Counted from the first letter of the stretch, positions 16,549-25,328 are shown. The stretch is 40,688 nucleotides of DNA from CAG-452 sp045531335 (GCA_045531335.1 JAZSDU010000016.1:1-40688), one strand, 5' to 3'. Translations and numbers: made by a program. Notes: generated from the sequence alone by a model not told the origin.

Positions 16549-17517
16549 ATGTTTATATCGATACTTTTAATAGCATTAGGATTTGTTTTATTAATTAAAG
16601 GAGCAGATTATTTGGTAGATGGAGCAAGCAATGTTGCGAAGAAATTTCATATACCAGAGATAATAATAGGTTTAACTATAATATCAATAGGAACATCAAT
16701 GCCAGAGTTATTTGTTAGCATAACATCTGCAATTGATGGATATCCAGATATGGCTATGGGAAATGTAATAGGAAGTAATATTGTTAATATGCTGTTTATA
16801 TTAGGTTTATCTGCTATTATAAAGTCAATACCATTTAAAAAAGAAACAAGATTAATAGAAATACCAATTTGTTTTTTTGTATCAGTTATCTTTTTTATAA
16901 TATGTGTTATAGGACAAGATGTATCAAGAATAGATGCAGGAATCTTAATATTTTTATTTATTGCATTTATCATATACACTATAGTAATGGCAAAAAAAGG
17001 AGAAGAATTCGATAAAGAAGAAAATAGCGAAAAAAGTCAAGAAGAGGAAAAAAATAGAGGTAAATTATCTACTTTAAAAGATGTTTGCGCTATTATAATA
17101 GGAATTGTAGCATTAAAATTTGGTGGAGATTTAGCTGTAGACAATGCGGTAAATGTTGCAACAATATTAGGATTAAGTGAAAAGATAATAAGTGTAACAA
17201 TACTTGCAATCGGTACAAGCCTTCCAGAATTAGTTACAAGTGTATCAGCAGCAGCTAAAGGGAAAAGCGACATTGCTATTGGAAATATAATTGGTTCTAA
17301 TATATTTAATATGTTACTAATAATTGGAGTATCAGCGGCCATCAAACCGATTGTATACAATATGAGCTACAACAAAGATATGATAATATTATTAGCAGGA
17401 ACACTTGTATTAGCATTGTTCCCATTAATTCCACCAAAAAATAAAATGAGTAGAATGAATGGAATTGTGTATGTGCTTATGTATGCAGGATACATGGCAA
17501 CTTTATTCTTTGTATAA
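16549..17517 (+). CDS. calcium/sodium antiporter (CaCA/YrbG family)
   Basis: 322 residues, ATG after TAGGAGG. Ten membrane helices in two inverted halves joined by a charged loop (residues 145-175, EEFDKEENSEKSQEEEK). Both alpha repeats are clear: GTSMPELFVSITSA with GNVIGSNIVN, and GTSLPELVTSVSAA with GNIIGSNIFN. Members exchange cytoplasmic Ca2+ for Na+ or H+. Its position after mntP suggests a small divalent-cation export cluster. Confidence 0.93.
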   Translation: MFISILLIALGFVLLIKGADYLVDGASNVAKKFHIPEIIIGLTIISIGTSMPELFVSITSAIDGYPDMAMGNVIGSNIVNMLFILGLSAIIKSIPFKKETRLIEIPICFFVSVIFFIICVIGQDVSRIDAGILIFLFIAFIIYTIVMAKKGEEFDKEENSEKSQEEEKNRGKLSTLKDVCAIIIGIVALKFGGDLAVDNAVNVATILGLSEKIISVTILAIGTSLPELVTSVSAAAKGKSDIAIGNIIGSNIFNMLLIIGVSAAIKPIVYNMSYNKDMIILLAGTLVLALFPLIPPKNKMSRMNGIVYVLMYAGYMATLFFV

Positions 17518-17523
17518 ATAATT

Positions 17524-17551
17524 GTAGGGGCAGATTCCATATATGCCCTAC
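17524..17551. repeat. GTAGGGG hairpin repeat
   Basis: GTAGGGGCA pairs with TGCCCTAC across a 10-base loop; first of two copies in tandem behind the antiporter gene. Confidence 0.75.
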
Positions 17552-17569
17552 ATATTTTGTTGAAAGATT

Positions 17570-17595
17570 GTAGGGGCAGGTCTTGTGCCTGCCCG
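17570..17595. repeat. GTAGGGG hairpin repeat
   Basis: GTAGGGGCAGG pairs through GGGCAGG/CCTGCCC. It differs from its neighbour at 17524 in both arms in a pairing-preserving way. Confidence 0.8.
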
Positions 17596-17632
17596 AGAAT
17601 AAATAATCTACAGAAATAAATATGTTTTATTC

Positions 17633-17741
17633 GCGAAAATGTTAATTTTTGAAATTAAAGGGTCTAAGCCGACCCATAATTTGCAAAAATTAAATATTTT
17701 CGCTTTTATAGTTTAATTAAAAGCTTAAGCTTTTAATTAAA
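17633..17741. repeat. long interrupted hairpin followed by a 30-bp palindrome
   Basis: The 337-bp gap before mnmA has no gene. Beyond the two GTAGGGG repeats, 17633-17703 folds into one long hairpin: GCGAAAAT at the left pairs with ATTTTCGC at the right, then TTAATTTTTG with its complement, AAATTA with TAATTT, and a tip GGGTC-TAAGCC-GACCC. Directly after, 17712-17741 is perfectly self-complementary (arm TTTAATTAAAAGCTT). No coding potential is seen. Confidence 0.7.
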
Positions 17742-17854
17742 TCGAAGAAGTTACAGTAATATTCTTAATTCCTGCACGAATATCTAGAAATCATAGATTT
17801 TTTGTAAAAAATATGATATAACAAATATATAAATTAAGAAAAAGAGGAATTTTA

Positions 17855-18896
17855 ATGAGTAATAAAAGAGTATTAGTAGGAATGAGCGGAGGAGTTGACA
17901 GTAGCGTAGCAGCAATTTTACTTAAAGAACAAGGATATGAAGTAGTGGGTCTTACTATGAAACTTCTAAACAAAGAATTTAGCGATGAAGATGCTAAAAA
18001 TGTTTGCAAAAGTTTAAATATAGAACATTATACAGTAGATTACACAGAACAGTTTAATGAAAAAGTAATTAAAGACTTTTGTAAATGCTATGCAAATTGC
18101 AAAACACCTAACCCATGTATAGAATGTAATAAATATTTAAAATTTGGCCTTATGAATGAAAAAGCAAAAGAACTAAATTGTGATTATATTGCAACAGGAC
18201 ATTATGCGAAAACAGAGTTTAGTAAAGAATATAATAGATATGTACTAAAAAAAGCAAATTCAATTAGCAAAGACCAAAGCTATGTTTTATGGAATATGCC
18301 AAAGGATTTAGTAGAAAAGCTAATATTTCCTTTAGCAGATTATACAGATAAAAATGATATAAGAGAAATAGCTGAAAAATATAATTTACCAGTTGCAAAT
18401 AAAAAAGATAGTCAAGATATATGTTTTATACCAGACGGAGATTATAAAAAGTTTTTAGAAGAAAATTCAGATATAAAACCAGCCCAAGGAAATATTGTAA
18501 ATTCTAAAGGTAAGATTTTAGGAAAACACAAGGGGGTGTATTATTACACAATAGGCCAAAGAAAGGGCCTTGGTATATCAAATGCTGTGCCTTTATTTGT
18601 TTTAGGGTTTAATAAAGAAAGAAATGAAGTAATAGTAGGAGAAGAAAAAGAACTTTATAAAAACGAATTAATAGCAGAAGATATTAATTTAATATTATTA
18701 GATGAAATAAAAGAACCTTTAAGAGTTATGACTAAAACAAGATATTCTGCAAAAGAATTTCCTAGTACAATATATCCGTGCGAAGATGGTAAAATAAAAG
18801 TAGTATTTGATGAGCCACAAAGAGCAATAACTCCAGGACAATCAGCAGTATTTTACATAGATGATATAGTTGTTCGGAGGAGGGAAAATTATTTAA
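17855..18896 (+). CDS. mnmA: tRNA 2-thiouridylase MnmA, end set by +1 frameshift at 18875
   Basis: MnmA thiolates U34 of tRNA-Lys, -Glu and -Gln. It has the PP-loop GMSGGVDSSVAA, catalytic C88 (NPCIECN) and C190 (DICFIPDGD), and the GQSAVFY segment. In the first frame, residue 341 is CGG and the protein runs on as RRRENYLKNS... to 18982 through a hairpin repeat. Skipping the C at 18875 gives VVGGGKII and a stop at 18894-18896, 346 residues in all, which matches the usual MnmA C-terminus (a GGG segment close to the end). The frameshifted end also leaves the repeat at 18944 outside the gene. Both products might work since only the last six residues differ. Confidence 0.93.
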
Positions 18897-18943
18897 AAAA
18901 TTCTAGAGACGATTCTAGGGACTACATAAGAATCGTAAATAAC

Positions 18944-18969
18944 GTAGGGGTCGGGTTCCACCCCGACCC
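18944..18969. repeat. GTAGGGG hairpin repeat, forward copy
   Basis: GTAGGGGTCGGG, loop TTCCA, CCCCGACCC. It forms an inverted pair with the copy at 18988, whose stem has different but matched bases. Confidence 0.85.
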
Positions 18970-18987
18970 GTTAAAACAATAAAATTT

Positions 18988-19013
18988 GGGCGAGGGTGGA
19001 ACCTCGCCCCTAC
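18988..19013. repeat. GTAGGGG hairpin repeat, inverted copy
   Basis: Reverse strand reads GTAGGGGCGAGG, TTCCA, CCTCGCCC. Against the copy at 18944, changes in the left arm are matched by changes in the right arm. Confidence 0.85.
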
Positions 19014-19039
19014 AGAATATAAAATGCAAGGAGAAAAGT

Positions 19040-19948
19040 ATGAAAGAAGATATCCCACAATTCCTACACGAAATCATACTAAACGAATATGGAAAAGAAA
19101 CTACAAACCAAATAATAAATGGATATTCATATGACAGACCAACTACATTTAGAGTAAATACATCAAAAGCAAGCATAGAATATATAAAACAAAAATTAAA
19201 TGAATTAAAAATAAGTTTTAAAGAAGTACCATGGAATGAAACAGCAATTATCATTGAAGATATAAAAGAAAATGAAATTAAGGAATTAGATATTTATAAA
19301 AATGGAGAAATTTATCTTCAAAGTTTATCTTCTATGATACCACCATTTGTAGTGAATCCAAAAGAAGGAGAAAATATACTAGATATGGCTGCAGCTCCTG
19401 GAGGAAAAACAACTCAAATGGCAAATTTATCTAATAATAAAGCAATGATAACAGCTTGTGAAAAGAATAAAATTAGAGCAGAGAGATTAAAATATAATTT
19501 AGAAAAACAAGGAACTTCAAGAGTTACTGTTATGTTAAAAGATGCAAGAAGATTAGATAATTTTTTCTCGTTTGATAAAATTTTATTAGATGCTCCTTGT
19601 AGTGGAAGCGGAACTTTAAATTTAAATCAAATGGATGTAGAAAAAGTATTTACAAAAGAATTAGTAGATAGGTCAATTAAAACTCAAAAAGAATTGTTAA
19701 AAAAAGCAGTAAGAATATTAAAAACGAATGGAGAACTTATTTATTCAACTTGTTCTATACTAAAAGAAGAAAATGAAAAAGTTGTAGAAGAAGTATTAAA
19801 ACTAGGAAATATAGAAATTGTTCCAATAAATGAATTAGATTTTAAAGATATACCACTTTTACCAGTAAATATAGAAGGAACAATTTGTGTTTGCCCAAGT
19901 GACTTATATGAAGGTTTCTTTGTTGCTAAATTAAAGAAAATAAAATAA
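19040..19948 (+). CDS. RNA m5C methyltransferase (RsmB/NOP2/Sun family)
   Basis: 302 residues from the ATG at 19040, preceded by AAGGAGA; a longer frame to 18986 runs into the hairpin repeat and is rejected. SAM site DMAAAPGGKTTQMA, motif IV LDAPCSGSGT with its release cysteine, and motif VI YSTCSILKEEN with the nucleophilic cysteine. It methylates carbon 5 of a cytidine in rRNA or tRNA. It lacks an N-terminal NusB-like domain (so it is not RsmB itself) and a C-terminal PUA-like domain; RsmF-like or NSUN6-like targets are possible. Grouped with mnmA and tcdA as RNA modification genes. Confidence 0.9.
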   Translation: MKEDIPQFLHEIILNEYGKETTNQIINGYSYDRPTTFRVNTSKASIEYIKQKLNELKISFKEVPWNETAIIIEDIKENEIKELDIYKNGEIYLQSLSSMIPPFVVNPKEGENILDMAAAPGGKTTQMANLSNNKAMITACEKNKIRAERLKYNLEKQGTSRVTVMLKDARRLDNFFSFDKILLDAPCSGSGTLNLNQMDVEKVFTKELVDRSIKTQKELLKKAVRILKTNGELIYSTCSILKEENEKVVEEVLKLGNIEIVPINELDFKDIPLLPVNIEGTICVCPSDLYEGFFVAKLKKIK

Positions 19949-19976
19949 AAATATTAATAAAAAGGAGATTGATAAG

Positions 19977-20516
19977 ATGAAATATTTAGTAGTATCAGAT
20001 ATACACGGTTCAAGTTATTACGCAAATAAAATAAATGAGATATTTAATAAAGAGAAAGCAGATAAAATAATACTTTTAGGAGATTTATATTATCACGGAC
20101 CAAGAAATCCATTAACACGAGAATACAACCCTGCAGAAGTATGCAACATTTTAAACAGCTTAAAAGATAAAATTTTATGTATTAAAGGAAATTGTGATGC
20201 AGAAGTAGATGAAATGATTTCTGAATTTAAATTTAATGAGTCTATAAGTATTGATATAAATGGATTAAAATTCTTCTTTACACATGGGCACAAATACAAT
20301 ATAGACAATATACCAGAAGAAATAAATGTTTTAGTATATGGTCATTTCCATACAGGATTTATAAAAGAAAAAGATGGAGTTATATGTGTTAATAGTGGTT
20401 CAACATCATTACCAAAAGAAAACACAAAAAATAGTTATTTAATTATAGATGAAAATGAGATAGTTTTAAAAGATATTGAAGGAGAAATAATAGAAAAAAA
20501 GAACTATATAAAATAA
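19977..20516 (+). CDS. YfcE-like metallophosphoesterase
   Basis: 179 residues, ATG after AAAGGAG. All metal-site motifs of the small calcineurin-like phosphodiesterases are present: DIHGS, GDLYYHGP, GNCDAEVD, THGHKY and GHFHTG. The family hydrolyses artificial phosphodiesters with Mn2+; the cellular substrate is unknown. Its stop lies ten bases before tcdA, so they are cotranscribed. Confidence 0.92.
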   Translation: MKYLVVSDIHGSSYYANKINEIFNKEKADKIILLGDLYYHGPRNPLTREYNPAEVCNILNSLKDKILCIKGNCDAEVDEMISEFKFNESISIDINGLKFFFTHGHKYNIDNIPEEINVLVYGHFHTGFIKEKDGVICVNSGSTSLPKENTKNSYLIIDENEIVLKDIEGEIIEKKNYIK

Positions 20517-20526
20517 GGAGAATTAA

Positions 20527-21225
20527 ATGTCAGAACAATTTTCAAGAACAGAAATGTTAATAGGAAAAAGTGGAATAGAAAAACTAAAAAATTCGAAAGT
20601 AGCTATATTTGGAATAGGAGGAGTAGGCTCATATGTAGTAGAGGCTTTAGCAAGGGCAGGAATAGGAAAATTTATTTTAGTAGATAATGATGAAGTATCT
20701 ATAAGTAACTTAAATAGACAAATTATAGCAACAACTAAAACTATAGGAATGCCAAAAGTAGAAGTAGCAAAACAAAGAATTTTAGAAATCAATCCAAAAG
20801 CTCATGTACAAACTTATCAAGAATTCTTTATGCCAGAGACTGAAGGAATATTTGATGAAACTGTAACATATATAGTAGATGCTATAGATACAGTAACAGC
20901 TAAAATAGAATTAGTGCTACGTGCAAACAAACTAAATGTTCCAATTATATCTAGCATGGGAACAGGAAATAAATTGGATCCAACTAGATTTGAAATTACA
21001 GATATTTATAAAACAAGTGTATGTCCTTTAGCAAAAGTAATGAGAAAAGAATTAAAACAAAAGGCAATAAAAAAACTTAAAGTTGTATATTCAAAAGAAG
21101 AACCTATAAAAGTAGAACAAGATGAAACAACTAAAAAACCAGTTCCAGGAAGTATATCATTTGTTCCATCAGTTGCAGGATTAATAATAGCAGGAGAAGT
21201 AGTCAAAGATATAATTAACAAATAA
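20527..21225 (+). CDS. tcdA: tRNA threonylcarbamoyladenosine dehydratase TcdA
   Basis: 232 residues, the size of TcdA (YgdL/CsdL) rather than the ThiF or MoeB adenylyltransferases. Nucleotide site GIGGVGSYVVEALAR, then DNDEVSISNLNRQ and SSMGTGNKLDP. It adenylates and cyclises t6A37 to ct6A in tRNAs that read ANN codons. Ribosome site AAGGAG. It follows the phosphodiesterase closely and is followed by a hairpin repeat. Confidence 0.93.
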   Translation: MSEQFSRTEMLIGKSGIEKLKNSKVAIFGIGGVGSYVVEALARAGIGKFILVDNDEVSISNLNRQIIATTKTIGMPKVEVAKQRILEINPKAHVQTYQEFFMPETEGIFDETVTYIVDAIDTVTAKIELVLRANKLNVPIISSMGTGNKLDPTRFEITDIYKTSVCPLAKVMRKELKQKAIKKLKVVYSKEEPIKVEQDETTKKPVPGSISFVPSVAGLIIAGEVVKDIINK

Positions 21226-21242
21226 TATAGAACATAATTTAT

Positions 21243-21275
21243 GTAGGGGTCGCACTCCTGGGCGACCCGCTCTAC
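21243..21275. repeat. GTAGGGG hairpin repeat
   Basis: GTAGGGGTCGC pairs with GCGACCC and a CTAC end. Lies between tcdA and dps. Confidence 0.8.
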
Positions 21276-21358
21276 AAAGGTATACTAAAATAAAATTATT
21301 GCATGCATAAAGTATTTAAATTAGTAAATAATATATTTGAAATAGAAAGGAGACTTAT

Positions 21359-21796
21359 ATGGAAAATATATTAAATAATTTAAATACTTTTTTAAGTGAC
21401 TTAAATGTTTTTTATCGCAAACTTCAAAATTATCATTGGAATATTAAAGGAAAAGATTTCTTTGTTATTCATTCTAAATTAGAGGAATATTATAATGAAA
21501 TAAATACAGAAATTGATGAAGTTGCAGAACATATTTTAACATTAGGGGGACAGCCTCTAGGAACATTAAAAGATTATTTAAATACAACTAAAATTACAGA
21601 AGCGGAAAATAAAAAAGTAGATTGTACATTAGTATTTAACCAGATTATAAAAGATTTTACTACATTATTAAAATGCACAGTAGAAATAAAAGAATTAGCA
21701 GATGAAAATAAAGAATATAAAACATCTGCTTTAATGGACAGTTTTATAGAAAGTTATTCTAAAAAACTATGGATGCTAAAGCAAATGATGGAATAA
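21359..21796 (+). CDS. dps: Dps family ferritin-like protein
   Basis: 145 residues, the usual Dps length, ATG after AAAGGAG. The ferroxidase-site signature is present: NYHWNIKGKDFFVIHSKLEE and EIDEVAEHILTLGGQP (His and acidic ligands at the dimer interface). Dps dodecamers oxidise and store iron with peroxide and protect DNA. There is no long basic N-terminal tail, so direct DNA binding is doubtful. Confidence 0.94.
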   Translation: MENILNNLNTFLSDLNVFYRKLQNYHWNIKGKDFFVIHSKLEEYYNEINTEIDEVAEHILTLGGQPLGTLKDYLNTTKITEAENKKVDCTLVFNQIIKDFTTLLKCTVEIKELADENKEYKTSALMDSFIESYSKKLWMLKQMME

Positions 21797-21830
21797 AACA
21801 AGAGTTGCTATTTCTAGCAACTCTTGTTTT
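21795..21830. terminator. bidirectional terminator between dps and tetR
   Basis: A 16-bp perfect stem (AAAACAAGAGTTGCTA, loop TTTC, complement) with A and T runs at the ends. The tetR stop codon lies inside it. Confidence 0.94.
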
Positions 21831-22338
21831 GATATTCGCTTCTAAGAATTTCTGCGATTTCTTCAGGGCTTTCCTTACAATTGCTATCAAGCCATTTTTG
21901 TATTACAGCATTTAATCCTGCTCTAAAGAATTCTATATGATAATCTATATATTTATTGTCATAGTATTTTTCAGCCAGTTCTTTATTGAAAATATTTGCT
22001 GGTGATTTTGATATTGCTTCTAATTTGAAATATGTTTTGAAAAATATTTGATTTTCTTTAATTTCAGTAAACATATTAATATAACCTTGGTGATCTTGCT
22101 TTGAATTTTTAGTATATTGAGTGTTAGCAAAATCCTCAGCCATTCTTAATTTAACTTTTTCAACTAAATCATAAATGTCAATGTAATTAGCATAAAAAGT
22201 TGATCTGTTAAGACCTGTTATTTTACATATATCTGAAACGCTTATATTTTGAACCTCTTTAGTTTGAATTAACTGTAAAAAAGTTTTTTCGATTTTTTCT
22301 TTAGATTCTTTTTTTCTTTTATTATTTGGTATATTCAT
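21814..22338 (-). CDS. TetR family transcriptional repressor
   Basis: 174 residues. The N-terminal helix-turn-helix is ISVSDICKITGLNRSTFYANYIDIYDLVEKV (residues about 34-64); the C-terminal part is a short helical ligand or dimer domain of the DhaS/TetR_C_7-like type. Divergent from the 22471-25292 operon, with similar 15-bp sites in the shared region, one near its own start and one behind the operon's promoter. It probably represses both. The inducer is unknown; an envelope or lipid stress signal would fit the target genes. Confidence 0.88.
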   Translation of the reverse strand: MNIPNNKRKKESKEKIEKTFLQLIQTKEVQNISVSDICKITGLNRSTFYANYIDIYDLVEKVKLRMAEDFANTQYTKNSKQDHQGYINMFTEIKENQIFFKTYFKLEAISKSPANIFNKELAEKYYDNKYIDYHIEFFRAGLNAVIQKWLDSNCKESPEEIAEILRSEYQNKSC

Positions 22339-22365
22339 AAATTACCTCCATATAAATTTATTATT

Positions 22366-22380
22366 CCAACAAATGTGGTT
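22366..22380. promoter_or_regulatory. candidate TetR operator 1
   Basis: CCAACAAATGTGGTT agrees at 12 of 15 positions with the site at 22435 and lies close to the tetR start, suggesting self-repression. Confidence 0.5.
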
Positions 22381-22390
22381 AAATTGATGG

Positions 22391-22420
22391 TTGTTTTTTA
22401 GTTTATATAAATATTATAAT
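22391..22420 (+). promoter_or_regulatory. promoter of the 22471-25292 operon
   Basis: TTGTTT (22391-22396), 18-base spacer, TATAAT (22415-22420); start expected near 22427. Confidence 0.65.
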
Positions 22421-22433
22421 ATATTTAGAATAA

Positions 22434-22449
22434 AACAACAAGTGTTGTT
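22434..22449. promoter_or_regulatory. candidate TetR operator 2
   Basis: AACAACA-AG-TGTTGTT, a perfect 7-bp inverted repeat, sits just behind the expected transcription start, where a bound repressor would block the polymerase. Confidence 0.6.
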
Positions 22450-22470
22450 ATAAAGAAAGGAGTAAATAAT

Positions 22471-22698
22471 ATGGGTAAATTAAAAAATGCAAACAAAAAA
22501 ATCGAAGAAACAGTAGTTGGTGGATATAAAAAGGTAGAAGGTACAGTTGTTTCAGGATACAAAAAAGTCGAAGACAAATTTGTTGATAAATTTTTAAGAA
22601 AAGATGGAGAAACAATTGAAGAAGCAAAAGCAAGAATAAAAAAAGAACAAGAAGAACTTGAAAAGAAAAATGAAGAATTAGTAAATGGAGGGAAATAA
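22471..22698 (+). CDS. small charged protein with internal repeat
   Basis: 75 residues, ATG after AAAGGAG. It has an 11-residue repeat: ETVVGGYKKVE, GTVVSGYKKVE, then a diverged DKFVDKFLRKD. A predicted coiled coil rich in K and E follows (EEAKARIKKEQEELEKKNEE). No membrane helix. The pattern is an amphipathic helix like those of surface-lying membrane proteins, which would fit a TetR-controlled envelope operon. I know no function. It is the first gene of the operon. Confidence 0.8.
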   Translation: MGKLKNANKKIEETVVGGYKKVEGTVVSGYKKVEDKFVDKFLRKDGETIEEAKARIKKEQEELEKKNEELVNGGK

Positions 22699-22699
22699 G

Positions 22700-23101
22700 A
22701 TGAAAAAAGAAACTCTATTAGAAATTATATTAGGAACAATAGGAGGACTAATATTTGCAATAGGAATGTGCATGTGTTTAATAGTAGAATGGAATATGCT
22801 TAAAGCAGGTATAGTTGTAGGAATAATAGGATTTGCAATATTACTTGCAATAATACCTGTATATAGAACAGCACATCCAAAAAAAGCAAAAGATCCAAAA
22901 GAAATAAATTGGGGAATTGTACTTACTTGGACAATTGGTGTTATAGGTTCTCTAATAATGGGATTTGGAATGAGCAAAGTAATGGTTGGAGAGTCATCTA
23001 GATCTGATTTAATCGTAGGTATTATTACTGGCATTGTAGGTCTTATTATTTGTGTATTAAACTATCCTATTTATTCTTATATCAAAAGTAACAAAGAATA
23101 A
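22700..23101 (+). CDS. small four-helix membrane protein
   Basis: 133 residues. Start at 22700 is chosen because GGAGGG lies just before it and the previous stop is at 22696-22698. Four membrane helices (about 8-30, 34-54, 72-95, 103-123), the first pair joined by a short Trp-containing turn. No recognised domain. Its stop overlaps the next start by one base (TAATG), so translation is coupled. Confidence 0.8.
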   Translation: MKKETLLEIILGTIGGLIFAIGMCMCLIVEWNMLKAGIVVGIIGFAILLAIIPVYRTAHPKKAKDPKEINWGIVLTWTIGVIGSLIMGFGMSKVMVGESSRSDLIVGIITGIVGLIICVLNYPIYSYIKSNKE

Positions 23102-23760
23102 TGAAAATAATAAAAGATATCAAAAATCTAGAAAAAAGTGATAAAACTATGTTTTTCTTGATATTTACAACATTAGGAAATATATTAATTGCAATTTTGA
23201 AATTTATATTTTCTATTACAATACCTTCCCTTTGGTTTGCTGTAAATGCTGGATTTCTAATAGTTTTATCATTATCTAGATTTTTTTCAATTAAGACATA
23301 TGGCAAGCAAAGAAGTATTAAAAATGAAAAAATAAAGAAAGGTATAGGATATAAGAATTACTTACATAATGGTATATTATTAATTTTACTTGGAATAATG
23401 TACTTCTTTGTTAGTGTATATATGTATTACAAAGGAACAAATACTACAATGCATGAATATTTAACGTATCTAGTCGCACTTAATGCTTTTTGGTCAATAA
23501 GCTGGGCGATATATGGTATGGTTAAATACAAAAGAAAAAGTAGTCCTATTTTAAAATCAGTAAAAATTACTAACTTTGCTAATGCATTAACATCAATGGT
23601 TTTAACACAAGTAGTTTTATTAGATACATATGCCAAAGAATACGATTTAGCAAATATAAATGGTTATACAGGTATGGCAGTTAGTTTAGTAATTATATTT
23701 ATGGGATTATATATGATAATGAATATACAAGAATACATAGAAAGGGAAAAATCTAAATAA
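23101..23760 (+). CDS. polytopic membrane protein, function unknown
   Basis: 219 residues, about six membrane helices in pairs, short loops and a charged C-terminus (EYIEREKSK). Coupled to the gene before (overlapping stop and start) and two bases before the cardiolipin synthase. Its family is not recognised; the position suggests a partner in membrane lipid or envelope adaptation. Confidence 0.75.
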   Translation: MKIIKDIKNLEKSDKTMFFLIFTTLGNILIAILKFIFSITIPSLWFAVNAGFLIVLSLSRFFSIKTYGKQRSIKNEKIKKGIGYKNYLHNGILLILLGIMYFFVSVYMYYKGTNTTMHEYLTYLVALNAFWSISWAIYGMVKYKRKSSPILKSVKITNFANALTSMVLTQVVLLDTYAKEYDLANINGYTGMAVSLVIIFMGLYMIMNIQEYIEREKSK

Positions 23761-23762
23761 TT

Positions 23763-25292
23763 ATGAAGAGATTATTAAAAATTATTTGCTCAAGGTTTTT
23801 TATTTCTGCAGTTATTATTTTATTGCAATTTGTTCAATTGTTAGTTGTGTTTAGCTTATTAAACAAATACTCTATTATAATATCAATATTAGGATATATA
23901 TTTTATATAGGAGTATTTTTATATATTATTAACAAATATGAAAATCCAGAATTTAAGTTGCCATGGATTATTATTATAATGCTATTTTTTGTAATGGGAG
24001 CTTTTGTTTTTGTTATTCTATCTGGTAATGAAGATAATAAGAAGTTAGGGGCTAAATTAAAAAAGAATAAAGAAACAATGAAACCCTACTTAAAACAAGA
24101 TGAATCCTTGGAAATGTTAAAAGATGAAAACATGGATGCTTATTTACAGGCGAATTATATTAAAGAAGTAACAGGGCTGCCTTGCTATGCAAATACAAAA
24201 GTTGAATACTACAAAATTGGTGAAGATTTTCATAAAGAACTTTTAAATTCATTAAAAAAAGCAAAGAAATTCATTTTTATGGAATATTTTATAATTGAAG
24301 AAGGAAAAATGTGGAATCCTATTCATGAGATTTTAAAAGAAAAAAGTAAAAATGGTGTAAAAGTTTATGTGATTTATGATGACTTTGGATGTATGACAAC
24401 ATTAGATGAAAAATATTATAAAAAATTAAATAACGAAGGAATAAATTGTATTCCTTCAAATAAATTTAAACCTGTTTTATCAAGAATATATAACAATAGA
24501 GACCACAGAAAAATAACAGTTATTGATGGATTAGTTGGTTTTACAGGCGGTATTAATATTGCAGATGAGTACATTAATAAAAAAATAAAACATGGTCATT
24601 GGAAAGATACAGCCATTAAACTAGAAGGTGAAGCGGTAAAAAGTTTAACTGCATTATTTTTAGAAACTTGGAATACTCAAAACAAAATACAAATAGATTC
24701 TAAAGAATTTATGGATTTAGAATATAAAGAAATAAACAGTAGTGGCATTATTGCTCCTTATGGCGATGGACCCGAAGAATTTTACGAAGATAATGTTGGA
24801 AAATATGTTTATTTAAATATGTTAAATTCAGCGAAGAAATATGTTTATATTACAACTCCATATTTAATTTGTGATTATGAAATTTTGAATGCATTATGTG
24901 TATGTGCTAAAAAAGGAGTAGATGTAAGAATTATTACCCCGCATATTCCTGACAAGAAAACTGTTTTATGGATGACACAATCTAATTATGAAAGATTAAT
25001 TCAAAGCGGTGTAAAAATTTATGAATATACTCCTGGATTTATTCATGCAAAACAATTTATTTGTGATGATATATTTGCAACTTGTGGAACTATAAATTTA
25101 GATTATCGTTCTTTAGTGCATCACTTTGAATGCGGTACTTGGATGTATAAAACTGAATGTATTAAAGATATGAAAAAAGATTTCTTAGAAACTCAAAGTA
25201 TTTCAGAAGAGATTAAAGATGCAAAATATAAATTAGGAAGCTTAAACAAGTTACTTGTTGAAGTTATAAAAGTATTTTTTCCATTATTTTAG
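23763..25292 (+). CDS. cls: cardiolipin synthase (phospholipase D family)
   Basis: 509 residues. Two N-terminal membrane helices plus a third (about 10-32, 36-56, 68-86), then two phospholipase-D domains. HKD motif 1: HRKITVIDGLVGFTGGIN; motif 2: HAKQFICDDIFATCGTINLD, both with His, Lys and Asp in place. It joins two phosphatidylglycerol molecules into cardiolipin and glycerol. It is the fourth gene of the TetR-controlled operon, so membrane lipid composition is probably the regulated output. Confidence 0.94.
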   Translation: MKRLLKIICSRFFISAVIILLQFVQLLVVFSLLNKYSIIISILGYIFYIGVFLYIINKYENPEFKLPWIIIIMLFFVMGAFVFVILSGNEDNKKLGAKLKKNKETMKPYLKQDESLEMLKDENMDAYLQANYIKEVTGLPCYANTKVEYYKIGEDFHKELLNSLKKAKKFIFMEYFIIEEGKMWNPIHEILKEKSKNGVKVYVIYDDFGCMTTLDEKYYKKLNNEGINCIPSNKFKPVLSRIYNNRDHRKITVIDGLVGFTGGINIADEYINKKIKHGHWKDTAIKLEGEAVKSLTALFLETWNTQNKIQIDSKEFMDLEYKEINSSGIIAPYGDGPEEFYEDNVGKYVYLNMLNSAKKYVYITTPYLICDYEILNALCVCAKKGVDVRIITPHIPDKKTVLWMTQSNYERLIQSGVKIYEYTPGFIHAKQFICDDIFATCGTINLDYRSLVHHFECGTWMYKTECIKDMKKDFLETQSISEEIKDAKYKLGSLNKLLVEVIKVFFPLF

Positions 25293-25328
25293 GAAACCAT
25301 AATAATAGTATCTTATAGGAGGTTTCTA

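Noticed and set aside
18986..19039. Earlier start for the RNA methyltransferase
   Set aside because: It would translate the inverted hairpin repeat; the ATG at 19040 has an AAGGAGA site and gives the family's normal N-terminus.
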